NCBI GenBank assembly: GCA_002381185.1
Contig: DFOA01000003.1
Location: 63,969-127,968 of the forward strand
Length of the DNA: 64,000 bases
Source: Firmicutes bacterium UBA3553
GTDB lineage: Bacteria > Bacillota > Clostridia > Tissierellales > Sedimentibacteraceae
Direction of reading: 5' to 3'
Part shown: positions 43,601 to 52,539 of the stretch, one piece after another
Layout: each line of letters opens with the position of its first letter
Numbering within the stretch: position 1 is the stretch's first letter
Made by a program: the position numbers and the translations under genes
Notes under the pieces: model-generated
Databases searched by the model: none
Told to the model about the DNA's origin: nothing
The model's input: only the letters and a program-made list of their open reading frames with translations

Positions 43601-43602
43601 TC

Positions 43603-45255
43603 CTAGCCGCTAATCAACAGTTCATCTATCGGTCTCCCCGGAGGAACAATTGGATATACGCTGCAGTCTTGATTTATTTTGCATTCAAGCAAAACCGGCT
43701 CATTTACATTGCAGTCTTCTTCAAGAATTGATTTGAGTTCTTCCATTGTTTCAGCCTTATATGCTTTTATGCCGTAAGCCGCTGCAAGCATTTGATAATT
43801 AACATCATCATAATTGTCCGTTTCTGAATATCTTGCATCACTGAACATTCTCTGCCACTGTCTGACCATTCCCAACGTATTGTTATTAAGCAATACTATC
43901 TTGACCGGAAGTTTATATTTGGAAATTGTCACTAACTCCTCGCAGTCCATTCTGAAACTTCCATCCCCCGTAATAAGTATGGTTTTTTTATCAGGGTTCC
44001 CGACTTGAGCCCCTATGGCAGCTCCCAATCCGAATCCCATGGTTCCAAGACCACCTGAGGTTATGAATTCATCAGACCTGTTAAAATTCCAGTACTGTCC
44101 CGTCCACATCTGGTGCTGCCCCACATCTGTGGCAACAACCGTATCCCTATTGTAATACTTATTTATTTCTTTAAGTATATTTTCAGGAACAAACTGTCCT
44201 TCAATCTCTTTATTCTGTTTTTTGGACATTATTTCATCCAGCCAAGTGCTTCTGTCTTTTTTCTCTGTCTTATCTAAAAGCCCTTCCAGTATTCTTTTCA
44301 TTTCCCCGATGAGTGGAATGCTCTCGTAAGTATTTTTGTCCACTTCAGTAGAGTCAACATCAATATGGATTATCTTAGCATTAGGTGCGAATTTTTCAGG
44401 ACTTCCTATTACTCTATCACTGAAACGTGCTCCCATTGCTATGAGTAAATCACATTTCGTTACTGCCATGTTTGTTTCCATTGAGCCATGCATACCTACA
44501 AAACCCAGAGACAGTTTGTGATTTCTAGGTATTGTTCCAAGACCCATAAAGCTGTTGCACACAGGTATGTCGGTTTTTTCCGCAAATTGAAGGAGAAGTT
44601 CATCATTTTTTGATATTCTCACACCGCCGCCTGCATAAATTACAGGCTTTTGGGCGTTGTTAATTAATCTTGCGGCTTCTTCAAGCTTTTCATCCGAAGG
44701 GACAACTGCTTCATTTGTTTTTTCAGTGCTGCTGCCTTTATATTCGCAGGATTTCATAAATACATCCTTGGGAATATCAACCAGCACAGGTCCCGGCCTC
44801 CCTTCCAGAGCAACCTCAACAGCTTCTCTCATAACATCCTCCAGATTTTCAACCCTTCGAACAAGGTAGCTGTGCTTTGTCACCGATAATGTCATGCCCG
44901 TTATGTCAACTTCCTGAAATGAGTCCCTGCCGATTAATGTGTTTGCAACCTGCCCTGCTATTACCAGCAAAGGTACTGAATCCATATATGCATTTGCGAT
45001 TCCTGTTATGGTATTTGTTGCTCCCGGTCCTGATGTTGCAACAAATACACCTAGTTTTCCCGTACTTCTGGCGAAGCCGTCCGCAGCATGAACACCGTTT
45101 TGTTCATGTGCCGGCCTGAATACCTTGAAATAATCAAGCTCGTCATATAGAGCATCAAAGAAAGGTATTACAGCTCCGCCGGGATACCCGAATAAAGTGT
45201 CAATCCCTTTTTCCCTGAGTACCCTTAATATTATTTGTGAGCCTGATAGTTTCAT
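43603..45255 (-). CDS. ilvB: Acetolactate synthase, large subunit
   Basis: 550-aa ThDP- and FAD-dependent enzyme making acetolactate or acetohydroxybutyrate for valine, leucine and isoleucine synthesis. FGYPGGAVIPFFDALY holds the ThDP-activating Glu region (YPGG...RPAHEQNGVHAADG). The C-terminal ThDP motif is GDGSFRMDCEEL followed by LLNNNTLGMV. It ends PVLLECKINQDCSVYPIVPPG. Last gene of ilvN-ilvC-ilvB; the spacing to ilvC is 33 bp. Genuine anabolic AHAS rather than the fermentative AlsS, judged by the presence of ilvN. Confidence 0.95.
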   Translation of the reverse strand: MKLSGSQIILRVLREKGIDTLFGYPGGAVIPFFDALYDELDYFKVFRPAHEQNGVHAADGFARSTGKLGVFVATSGPGATNTITGIANAYMDSVPLLVIAGQVANTLIGRDSFQEVDITGMTLSVTKHSYLVRRVENLEDVMREAVEVALEGRPGPVLVDIPKDVFMKSCEYKGSSTEKTNEAVVPSDEKLEEAARLINNAQKPVIYAGGGVRISKNDELLLQFAEKTDIPVCNSFMGLGTIPRNHKLSLGFVGMHGSMETNMAVTKCDLLIAMGARFSDRVIGSPEKFAPNAKIIHIDVDSTEVDKNTYESIPLIGEMKRILEGLLDKTEKKDRSTWLDEIMSKKQNKEIEGQFVPENILKEINKYYNRDTVVATDVGQHQMWTGQYWNFNRSDEFITSGGLGTMGFGLGAAIGAQVGNPDKKTILITGDGSFRMDCEELVTISKYKLPVKIVLLNNNTLGMVRQWQRMFSDARYSETDNYDDVNYQMLAAAYGIKAYKAETMEELKSILEEDCNVNEPVLLECKINQDCSVYPIVPPGRPIDELLISG

Positions 45256-45288
45256 TTTTGCCTCCTGCTATTGCTTATATTTTTATGG

Positions 45289-46299
45289 TTATTCTTGTCC
45301 TTCTGCCGATCTTCCTATCCAGGACATCATTGATCTTAATTTTTTTCCAGTTTCAATTAACGGATGCTGCAGTGCCATTTTCTTCATAGCCAGGAATCTT
45401 GGTTTTCCTGCCTTGTTTTCTGATATCCAGTCATATGCGAATGTTCCGTCCTGTATATCCTTTAAAACACCTTTCATTGCTTTTCTTGTGTCCTCAGTTA
45501 CAATTTTTGTCCCTGTTATATAATCACCATATTCTGCGGTATCGCTTATAGAATATCTCATGTTTTCAAAACCGCCTTCATAGATTAAATCAACTATTAG
45601 CTTCATTTCATGCAGGCATTCAAAGTATGCTATTTCAGGCTGATATCCTGCTTCTGTCAATGTGTCAAAACCTGCTTTAATTAATTCTGTGATTCCGCCG
45701 CAAAGAACAGCTTGTTCACCGAATAAGTCGGTTTCTGTTTCTTCCTTGAATGTTGTTTCGATAACGCCTGCTTTTGTTCCGCCTATACCTTTGGCATATG
45801 CCAATGTAAGCTCCTTGCATCTTCCTGTATAATCCTGAAATACTGCAAAAACATCAGGAACTCCTTTACCCTCAACATATTGTCTTCTTACCAGATGTCC
45901 GGGTCCTTTTGGGGCAACCATGAATACATCTATATTTTTAGGCGGTACTATTTGGTGATAGTGAATATTAAATCCATGAGCAAATGCAAGTGCATTTCCT
46001 TCTTCCAGGTTTGGCGCAACACATTCTTCATATATTTGTTTTTGAACAGTGTCAGGTGCAAGCATCATTACAACATCTGCCTCCTTAGCCGCCTCCGCAA
46101 CTGTTTTAACAGTTAAGCCGTGTGACTCTGCCTTTGCTTTTGACCTGCTTCCTTCTTGTAAACCAACAACTACATTAACTCCACTTTCCTTTAAATTAAG
46201 AGCATGAGCATGTCCCTGGCTGCCATAGCCTACTATCGCAACGGTCTTTCCTTCCAGATATTTTAAATCCGCATCTTTGTCATAGTACATTGTTCCCAT
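45289..46299 (-). CDS. ilvC: Ketol-acid reductoisomerase
   Basis: 336-aa class I KARI. The N-terminal Rossmann fold has VAIVGYGSQGHAHALNLKESG. The knotted C-terminal domain contains the Mg ligand segment TDLFGEQAVLCGG and ECLHEMKLIVDLIYEGG. It converts acetolactate to dihydroxyisovalerate with NAD(P)H. Middle gene of ilvN-ilvC-ilvB under the T-box leader at 46868-47150. GGAGG lies upstream of the start. A repeat element separates it from ilvN. Confidence 0.96.
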   Translation of the reverse strand: MGTMYYDKDADLKYLEGKTVAIVGYGSQGHAHALNLKESGVNVVVGLQEGSRSKAKAESHGLTVKTVAEAAKEADVVMMLAPDTVQKQIYEECVAPNLEEGNALAFAHGFNIHYHQIVPPKNIDVFMVAPKGPGHLVRRQYVEGKGVPDVFAVFQDYTGRCKELTLAYAKGIGGTKAGVIETTFKEETETDLFGEQAVLCGGITELIKAGFDTLTEAGYQPEIAYFECLHEMKLIVDLIYEGGFENMRYSISDTAEYGDYITGTKIVTEDTRKAMKGVLKDIQDGTFAYDWISENKAGKPRFLAMKKMALQHPLIETGKKLRSMMSWIGRSAEGQE

Positions 46300-46390
46300 T
46301 TTTTTACTTCCTCCATGAAATATAATTTTAGTTTTATTGTTATGTCAATTGACAATACTTAACTTTTGCCTATTCCGAACGCAGTGGAGA

Positions 46391-46412
46391 TTCCTACCCC
46401 TATTTTTCAGAG
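46391..46412 (-). repeat. Dispersed repeat core, second copy
   Basis: On the minus strand CTCTGAAAAATAGGGGTAGGAA closely matches the cores at 11501-11522 and 58179-58204. The surrounding 100 bp (46376-46480) in the ilvC-ilvN gap is richer in G+C than its neighbourhood, consistent with an inserted element. Confidence 0.55.
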
Positions 46413-46487
46413 TCCTGCGAGATGCCCTAACCCCAGCGAGCCTCTCCTCCTGCATTCAGAGTAGAGTGAAGCTATCTTAGCTTATTT

Positions 46488-46724
46488 TTAATTAGCTGTT
46501 TCTGCCACGTCGTAAACATCTACCAGCTTTTGCATCTGAAGGATTGCTCTGTCAAAGCTTTCCTTCCTCTTTTCTTCCAGGGTAATTTTAAATTCGGAGT
46601 TGTTTTCATCCAAAGATACCATACTGAATCCTCTTACATCAAACTGTTTTCTTCTGAGTGTTGTAAGCACCCTAACTGCCGAATCCATTCCCATTGAAAC
46701 CTTAAAACTGATTGTTCTGCACAT
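46488..46724 (-). CDS. ilvN: Acetolactate synthase small (regulatory) subunit, ACT domain only
   Basis: 78-aa protein consisting of a single ACT domain (SFKVSMGMDSAVRVLTTLRRKQFDVRGFSM), much shorter than the usual 160-aa IlvN/IlvH and similar to the minimal IlvM type. It would bind IlvB and may mediate valine feedback, though the missing C-terminal half could weaken it. First structural gene after the T-box leader, with AGGAGG upstream of the start. Confidence 0.82.
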   Translation of the reverse strand: MCRTISFKVSMGMDSAVRVLTTLRRKQFDVRGFSMVSLDENNSEFKITLEEKRKESFDRAILQMQKLVDVYDVAETAN

Positions 46725-46867
46725 ATATCCTCCTTTTTACAATTCAACTTGATATAAGAAGGATATTTTTATAATAAATAGGTATTGCAATCTCAGTCTC
46801 GTTCATCAATTTATTTGATCATTATCGATATATAAATCAAGAAATCGTTGCAGTTAGCGGCAGAAAA

Positions 46868-47150
46868 AAAACCTCTCGTCTCTATATACATGTAGATGTA
46901 TATAGGGACGAAAGGTCTTTCGCGGTACCACCCTATTTTACGATAAAAAAATATCGCCTCTTTCAAGTCGAAAAAACTTATGTTTTTTGAACTCTATCCT
47001 TGTAACGCAGGAACACGTCCTTGCCTACTGTATTTCGGCTTGGAAGCTCAGGAGTGATCATTATATCTTATAACACCGATTCTCACCACACATCGGCTCT
47101 CTGAAGTTATACTTCGATATTTTTGTCTCCGTCAATGCTTTTCTTAATAT
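46868..47150 (-). ncRNA. T-box leader of ilvN-ilvC-ilvB, apparent isoleucine specifier
   Basis: The invariant T-box antiterminator core AGGGTGGTACCGCG lies at 46934-46921. It is followed by a strong terminator stem, CGTCCCTATATACAT against ATGTATATAGAGACG, and a run of eight T ending near 46868. Stem I motifs AGAGAGCCGATG and GTGGTGAGAATCGG are present. In the specifier loop, GATCACTCCTGAG gives the codon ATC at 47058-47056, i.e. Ile. Uncharged tRNA-Ile would switch the operon on. Confidence 0.88.
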
Positions 47151-47157
47151 GTTTATG

Positions 47158-47186
47158 ATTATACATTTCAGAATATTCTTTGTCAA
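47158..47186 (-). promoter_or_regulatory. Promoter of the ilvNCB T-box transcript
   Basis: TTGACA (47186-47181), a 17-nt spacer and TATAAT (47163-47158) on the minus strand, a perfect consensus pair. Confidence 0.9.
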
Positions 47187-47212
47187 CAATTTTTTAAAAA
47201 ATTGTTGACAAA
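47179..47212. repeat. 34-bp perfect palindrome spanning both divergent -35 boxes
   Basis: Centred between 47195 and 47196 on T5/A5, with arms that each contain GTTGACAAA. Both -35 hexamers of the divergent ilv promoters lie within it, so a dimeric protein bound here would affect both. Confidence 0.85.
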
Positions 47213-47233
47213 TTTTCAAGGGGAGAATATTAT
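47205..47233 (+). promoter_or_regulatory. Promoter of the ilvA T-box transcript
   Basis: TTGACA (47205-47210), a 17-nt spacer and TATTAT (47228-47233) on the plus strand. Confidence 0.88.
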
Positions 47234-47239
47234 CATAAA

Positions 47240-47490
47240 TAAATTTTAAATTCTAAGACGGAGACAGGTAAATATTATCATATTTATAGAGAGCTGATGT
47301 CTGGTGTAAATCAGTAATATCAATATTTGCAAATCACTCCTGAGAACTTTTTTCGAAAATAACCAGAGTAGAAAAAAGCGTACGGCACCGTTAAAATGCC
47401 AATGTTTGCTAGAACAGATAAGAGGTGTTTACACAATAAAGGTGGTACCGCGGGTTTTCTCGTCCTTTTGAGAGGGCCCGTTTTTTTTGC
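47240..47490 (+). ncRNA. T-box leader of ilvA, apparent isoleucine specifier
   Basis: Antiterminator core AAAGGTGGTACCGCGG at 47438-47453. It is followed by a terminator hairpin, CGGGTTTTCTCGTCC against GAGAGGGCCCG, and eight T (47481-47488). Stem I has AGAGAGCTGATG and GGTGTAAATCAG. The specifier-loop sequence AAATCACTCCTGAG places the codon ATC (Ile) at 47333-47335, identical in context to the divergent ilvNCB leader. Confidence 0.88.
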
Positions 47491-47520
47491 ATAAAAACAA
47501 ATATTTATACGGAGGACAAT

Positions 47521-48534
47521 ATGATTAAAGAATATGCAAACTACGAACAGCTTAATCATGAAGAAAATATAAAAAAGGCATCAGAAAGATTAAATGGAGT
47601 AATTAGAAAAACAAATTTAATATATAGTGATTTTTTCAGTAAAGAATATGGAAATAACGTCTATATAAAACCTGAAAACCTACAGCTTACAGGGTCTTTT
47701 AAAATTAGAGGAGCTTACAACAAGATAGCAAGACTGACTGATGAAGAAAAGAAAAAAGGAATAATTGCATCATCAGCAGGTAACCACGCCCAAGGAGTGG
47801 CATTTTCAGCCCAAATGCACAATATAAAATCAACTATAGTAATGCCCACAGTTACTCCTTTAATAAAAATTGAGGGAACAAAATCTTACGGTTCAGATGT
47901 TGTTATCCATGGCAATGTATATGATGAATCATACAAGGAAGCTTTAAGACTTTCAAAAGAAAAGGGATATACTTTTGTTCATGCATTTGATGACTACGAT
48001 ATAATCTGCGGCCAGGGAACTATTGGTCTTGAAATAATTGAAGAGCTTGAAACCGTTGATGAAATACTTGTTCCTGTGGGAGGCGGAGGTCTTATAAGCG
48101 GTATAGCATTAATAGCTAAAAACTTAAATCCATCCATTAAAGTTACCGGTGTTGAACCTTCCGGAGCATTGACCATGAAAACATCTCTTGAAAAAGGACA
48201 GGTAACAGAATTAAGCTGCTGCAAAACAACCGCTGAAGGAGTTGCTGTAAAAAAAGCGGGCGAATTAACATTCAGCTTAGTCAATAAATATGTGGACGAA
48301 ATAATTGAAGTAACAGAGGAAGATATGACGGAAGCTTTATTAATGTTAGTAGAAAAACACAAATTAATTGCTGAAACATCAGGTATACTCCCTTTAGCAG
48401 CATTAAAGAAATTAAACATAAAAAATAAAAATGTGGCATGCGTTGTAAGTGGAGGAAACATTGATGTTATGACAATTTCATCTTTGATAAACAGCGGACT
48501 TGTATCAAGGGGAAGAATTAAAAGAATATATTAA
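47521..48534 (+). CDS. ilvA: Threonine dehydratase, short form
   Basis: PLP enzyme deaminating threonine to 2-oxobutyrate, the first step of isoleucine synthesis. 337 aa; PLP-lysine motif GSFKIRGAYN; the glycine-rich phosphate loop is VGGGGLISG; SSAGNHAQG is present. It lacks the C-terminal ACT-like regulatory domain of E. coli IlvA and so resembles catabolic TdcB in length. The isoleucine-type T-box in front argues for an anabolic role with transcriptional rather than allosteric control. GGAGG lies 5 bases before the start. Confidence 0.93.
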   Translation: MIKEYANYEQLNHEENIKKASERLNGVIRKTNLIYSDFFSKEYGNNVYIKPENLQLTGSFKIRGAYNKIARLTDEEKKKGIIASSAGNHAQGVAFSAQMHNIKSTIVMPTVTPLIKIEGTKSYGSDVVIHGNVYDESYKEALRLSKEKGYTFVHAFDDYDIICGQGTIGLEIIEELETVDEILVPVGGGGLISGIALIAKNLNPSIKVTGVEPSGALTMKTSLEKGQVTELSCCKTTAEGVAVKKAGELTFSLVNKYVDEIIEVTEEDMTEALLMLVEKHKLIAETSGILPLAALKKLNIKNKNVACVVSGGNIDVMTISSLINSGLVSRGRIKRIY

Positions 48535-48566
48535 AAAGTAGGGACAACTGTCTCTACTTTTCTCTT
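48535..48566. terminator. Intrinsic terminator after ilvA
   Basis: AAAAGTAGGGACA pairs with TGTCTCTACTTTT with a short T-rich tail; it also overlaps the end of the convergent ppaC. Confidence 0.75.
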
Positions 48567-50194
48567 TACTGTCTAATTAATTTAAGGGCATTAATAACCC
48601 TTGGAACTATTTGTTTTTTCCTTGAAACGCATTTGTCAACATAGATACCTTGATATACATTTTCTTCTTCAAAAATTCCTTTAACCAGTCTTTCCTTGCT
48701 TGATGTGTAAAATATATAGGACCCTTCATTAACTATGTCCGTTACTGCCATAATTATTAAGAAATAATCCTTATCAAGGGTGATATCATCAATAAGTTTT
48801 ATGAACTCACTTTTCCTGTTCATTATCTGGTTGATATCCAATGTAAACACCTGAGAAATTCCTACGTTTTTATAAACCAAATTGAACTTCTTGAAATCCT
48901 GGAACAGAATCTCTTCAATTGTGTATCCTTCAAGAGATGTTCCTGCTTTGAACATTTCCATTGCATATTTATGCAAGTCTAGATCCACAATTTTCAAAAG
49001 TTCATCCACTGCCACTAGGTCCTTTTCCGTTGTTGTAGGAGACTTAAACAAAAGCGTGTCTGATATTATACCGGACAGCATGAGTCCTGCTGTCTCCTTT
49101 TTTATCCTTACGTTATTTTCCTTGTACAAGTGGTATATAATCGTATTTGAGCTTCCTACGGGTATATTTCTGAATATAATAGGAATTGATGTCCTGATGT
49201 CTCCTATCTTGTGATGGTCTATGACTTCAAGTATTTCTGCTTCATCCAGACCATCTGCACTTTGGTTCATTTCATTGTGGTCAACTAAGATTACCTTTTT
49301 TCTTTGGGGATTGATTAAATGGTTCCTGCTAAGCAATCCCACGTACTTTTTGTCGCTTGATATTATAGGAAACTTAGAATGTTTGGACTGCTCTATATCT
49401 TCCTTGCAGTCATTCAAATAGTCATCATCTGAGAACATCATAATATCCTTGTCCTTCATAATGTCTTTCACATATTTTGACAAGGAAATATTTTTGGCCG
49501 TGTAATATGTATGATACGGCGTTCGTATTATATTTACCTTATTTATCTCTGCCTGCTCAATTAAGTCAGGTGAAACTTCCATGTCACCGGTTACAATAAT
49601 CAGCTTAACTCCGATTTCAACCGCATACTTTATGACATCATACCTGTCTCCGACTATCACTATGGAGTTTTTATTTAATATGGCGGACCTTCTAAGTGTT
49701 GTTTCCTCAAAAGATGCAACTGTTATTTCCCCGTCAATTATTTCATCAAATTTTAAAAGACTCTTTCCTATAAGAGTTTCTATAATATTGTCATAGGATG
49801 TGAAAAGATACTGCTGATCTGTGTTGATCAGACTCATAGCTATATCTTTCATTGTAACTATTCCGGCTAAAAATCCCTCATCATCTACAATAGGAAGAGT
49901 CCTCAGCTTGTTCTCATTCATATTAAAATATGCAAAGTGAACCGACTGGTTTTTGTTAAAAGGTTTTACCCTATCGTAATCCAGATCCTTGATTTGAATT
50001 TTAACATTGTTTAAAATCTTCGGAATTTCAACATTGAAATATTTTAATACAAATTCTGTTTCTTTATTTATATTTCCAAGTATATATGGCACAGATGCTT
50101 CATTTAATTCATTTTTAAGTTCAGACAATGCTATTGCTGCACATACACTGTCCGTATCCGGTGTTTTATGACCAAATATTAAATTGTGTTTCAT
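48566..50194 (-). CDS. ppaC: Manganese-dependent inorganic pyrophosphatase with CBS and DRTGG regulatory insert
   Basis: 542-aa family II PPase, about 230 residues longer than the simple form. DHH-domain motifs are GHKTPDTDS (near the N-terminus), ILVDHNEMNQ and EVIDHHKIGD; the DHHA2 domain is at the C-terminus. Between them lie two CBS motifs (about 65-125 and 245-300) and a DRTGG domain (about 130-240). In studied homologues the insert binds AMP, ADP or diadenosine polyphosphates to regulate hydrolysis. Downstream of dnaC with a 17-bp gap, it is likely co-transcribed with the primosome genes. Confidence 0.95.
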   Translation of the reverse strand: MKHNLIFGHKTPDTDSVCAAIALSELKNELNEASVPYILGNINKETEFVLKYFNVEIPKILNNVKIQIKDLDYDRVKPFNKNQSVHFAYFNMNENKLRTLPIVDDEGFLAGIVTMKDIAMSLINTDQQYLFTSYDNIIETLIGKSLLKFDEIIDGEITVASFEETTLRRSAILNKNSIVIVGDRYDVIKYAVEIGVKLIIVTGDMEVSPDLIEQAEINKVNIIRTPYHTYYTAKNISLSKYVKDIMKDKDIMMFSDDDYLNDCKEDIEQSKHSKFPIISSDKKYVGLLSRNHLINPQRKKVILVDHNEMNQSADGLDEAEILEVIDHHKIGDIRTSIPIIFRNIPVGSSNTIIYHLYKENNVRIKKETAGLMLSGIISDTLLFKSPTTTEKDLVAVDELLKIVDLDLHKYAMEMFKAGTSLEGYTIEEILFQDFKKFNLVYKNVGISQVFTLDINQIMNRKSEFIKLIDDITLDKDYFLIIMAVTDIVNEGSYIFYTSSKERLVKGIFEEENVYQGIYVDKCVSRKKQIVPRVINALKLIRQ

Positions 50195-50211
50195 GTGTTT
50201 TCCCTTCGTTT

Positions 50212-51195
50212 TTAATTTTTATATCTTAAATCCTTTCCATAAAATTTCAATGGTACAAAGCTGTTAAATACTCTTGAAGTAATTCTGTCTGAATATGTAT
50301 CCCGCAGCTGTTCCAACGATAAATTAGTGGATATGATTGTTTTTTTGTTTGTTATAAGCCTTTCGTTTATTATATTGAATAACTCTGCATTTGTAAATGA
50401 ATTACTTACTTCTGTTCCTAAATCATCTATAATAAGCAAATCGCATTCAAAAATCATATTGTAATTTATCCTGTTTTCATCTGATTCATTTTGCTTGTTA
50501 AATTTGTGATTTTCAATTATTTCAAACAAAGAAAAAGCGGTTTGGTAAAGAACCGAAATTTCCTTGCTTATCAAAGCATTTGCAATACAGTTGCACATAA
50601 ATGTTTTTCCCAGTCCTGCACTGCCATATAATAGCAAATTCATATTTGTATCATAAAAGTTCGAACAAAAATCCTCGCTTATTTCTAATATGTAATACAT
50701 ATTTTGCCTGGGGGTTAATTTTTCGTTTTTATACATTTCATTGCTGAATATGCTTATATCAAATGTATTAAAATTTTCCTTGTCAAGCATGTGCACCATG
50801 TTGGACATTGTGTATAAATTATTAATAATCTGTCTATTTAAGCAGCTGCATTTTTTCCCGTCGGGTAAATAACCTGTATCATTGCATTTATTGCATTCAT
50901 ATTGCATTTCTAAATAATTTGCAGGAATATTATTTTTTTCATAAATATTCTTTCTCTTATTTTTTAATTCTTCAATTTCATTCTTGAAATTTAAAACTTG
51001 CTCATTTAAATTGTCCGGCTTCGTTAAAAAAAGCTTAGACAATTTTATGCTTAACAATTTAATTTGCATTTCTATTTCTTCCAGGTTAGGAAATTGTCCG
51101 TATAATTTTTGTTTTCTTAAATCTGCATCATGAGCAGCCCTAAGGCGTTTCTTATTATATTCGGTCATTATATTTTCCAATATCTGCTTATTCAT
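50212..51195 (-). CDS. dnaC: DnaC/DnaI-like helicase loader ATPase
   Basis: 327-aa AAA+ ATPase that loads the replicative helicase. A coiled-coil N-terminal part (about 1-100) is followed by a zinc-binding four-cysteine cluster (CNKCNDTGYLPDGKKCSC), Walker A GSAGLGKT (about 191), Walker B LLIIDDLG, and the initiator-type C-terminal arginine region SDRITSRV. Its start overlaps the end of the dnaD-like gene by 8 bp, showing translational coupling. GAAGGAGA precedes the ATG. Confidence 0.92.
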   Translation of the reverse strand: MNKQILENIMTEYNKKRLRAAHDADLRKQKLYGQFPNLEEIEMQIKLLSIKLSKLFLTKPDNLNEQVLNFKNEIEELKNKRKNIYEKNNIPANYLEMQYECNKCNDTGYLPDGKKCSCLNRQIINNLYTMSNMVHMLDKENFNTFDISIFSNEMYKNEKLTPRQNMYYILEISEDFCSNFYDTNMNLLLYGSAGLGKTFMCNCIANALISKEISVLYQTAFSLFEIIENHKFNKQNESDENRINYNMIFECDLLIIDDLGTEVSNSFTNAELFNIINERLITNKKTIISTNLSLEQLRDTYSDRITSRVFNSFVPLKFYGKDLRYKN

Positions 51196-52267
51196 GTTTT
51201 TCTCCTTCGTCAGGCATGTTAAGACCTAATTTATTGAGTTTTTTTTCAAATCTTTTTCTGACTATCTGTTCCAGATCTTCATTAGAATATTCGTCGCTCT
51301 GAATAAAGTTATGGAATTTATTTTTTGATTTTGAAGTTTCTTTAACGGCTGCCTTTGTCTTTGATTCCGGTTTTACGTCATTTTTGAGATCTTCAATTGT
51401 TTTAAACCCATTCTTATTCCATTCGCTCAATATTTTATCAAAATAATTTATGTTTGGATTGTTAATTTTAGTGGAATTGTCCAGACACTTCAATATCATT
51501 TCCATAGAAAACTGCCACTCGTCAATCCATTTATCAATAGTCTTCATTTCCGCCTCAGTCAGTGTCCTGATAAAGCCTAAGGCTTTGCTGATTCTTGAAT
51601 AAACCGAAAATCTGTCATTTCTTTTTTCCAGATATTCAACCATAGTATCAACATCCTTTACGCCCTCATCATGCCATGCCGAAACAACAGTTTCAATATA
51701 GCTGAATCTTTTCACCTTTTTATTGTTTACACAGTAGCTGAAGGCTAAGGTCATAATTTCAGGCTTCATTTTATAGGTGCTAAGCCAAGATACTATTTTT
51801 TGCTTTTCGCTGATTTTTAACGGTCTTCCAAACATGTCCTCTATTTCTTCCATCATTTTTTTGTTTTCTGCATTTCTACCGGAAGAAATAAGTTCCTCAT
51901 TATCGATATAATTCGACTTTTCTTTGTTTTGCTTTGAAATATATTTATAAACATTATCAATATATAATTGCTTTAAATTTACAAATTCAACTATGTAATT
52001 AAACTCATCATCTGTTTCATGCTTGATTATAATACCTTCTTTTTCCCAGTAATCCCATGCATTTAATACATCCGACAACGGCAGCTTCAGGTTTTTGGAT
52101 ATTGTTTCATTGTTGAAATTTGACTGTTTGTCCCTTGCGCATTTAAAGCCCATTAAATAAACTTTTACATAGGTTCCATCAGCCACGGGCATATAGTCAT
52201 TTATAAATATATTTTCAATAGGGGTGTCCCCTAAATCTATTTGCATTTCTTGAAGAATAAAATACAT
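51188..52267 (-). CDS. DnaD/DnaB-family primosome protein
   Basis: 359-aa protein with an N-terminal winged-helix region (about 1-110, YMPVADGTYVKVYLMGFKCA) and two DnaD-like C-terminal domains (about 135-205 and 215-285). The second carries the family signature pattern ending in FDKILSEWNKNGFKTIEDL. In Firmicutes such proteins remodel DNA and recruit the helicase loader at replication restart or at oriC. First gene of the operon with dnaC and ppaC. A charged linker precedes the C-terminus. Confidence 0.9.
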   Translation of the reverse strand: MYFILQEMQIDLGDTPIENIFINDYMPVADGTYVKVYLMGFKCARDKQSNFNNETISKNLKLPLSDVLNAWDYWEKEGIIIKHETDDEFNYIVEFVNLKQLYIDNVYKYISKQNKEKSNYIDNEELISSGRNAENKKMMEEIEDMFGRPLKISEKQKIVSWLSTYKMKPEIMTLAFSYCVNNKKVKRFSYIETVVSAWHDEGVKDVDTMVEYLEKRNDRFSVYSRISKALGFIRTLTEAEMKTIDKWIDEWQFSMEMILKCLDNSTKINNPNINYFDKILSEWNKNGFKTIEDLKNDVKPESKTKAAVKETSKSKNKFHNFIQSDEYSNEDLEQIVRKRFEKKLNKLGLNMPDEGEKHE

Positions 52268-52380
52268 AATTTACTCCTTTTTGGTAAAAATATGTTTTGT
52301 GATAAAGTTGTGTTTAAAATTGTAATATATTTGTAATAATATTGTTATGTTTTTGTGAAAACATTTTACCATATAACTTG

Positions 52381-52410
52381 TTGACAATTTATTATCCCTT
52401 CGAGTATAAT
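52381..52410 (+). promoter_or_regulatory. Promoter of the M23/LysM peptidase gene
   Basis: TTGACA (52381-52386), an 18-nt spacer and TATAAT (52405-52410). Confidence 0.8.
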
Positions 52411-52450
52411 AAATTAGATGATTAATTAAAAGAACAGTATTTCACTATTT

Positions 52451-52509
52451 AATTATATCATTTTTTGTTTTAAAAGAGAATTAGTATTTTCTCCTTTAAT
52501 GATATAATT
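52451..52509 (+). promoter_or_regulatory. Structured 5' UTR hairpin before the peptidase gene
   Basis: Perfect 12-bp arms AATTATATCATT and AATGATATAATT enclose a smaller GAGAA/TTCTC stem. The structure lies between promoter and start codon and leaves about 30 nt before the ATG. I do not recognise a known riboswitch here. Confidence 0.5.
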
Positions 52510-52539
52510 TTACAACGATAAACTACCAGGAAGTAAACT

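Noticed and set aside
47179..47212. Insertion-element end or CRISPR repeat
   Set aside because: Single copy palindrome that coincides with two promoters' -35 elements; no repeats or spacers.
52411..52539. c-di-AMP riboswitch
   Set aside because: The region is short and I do not see the conserved segments of that class.
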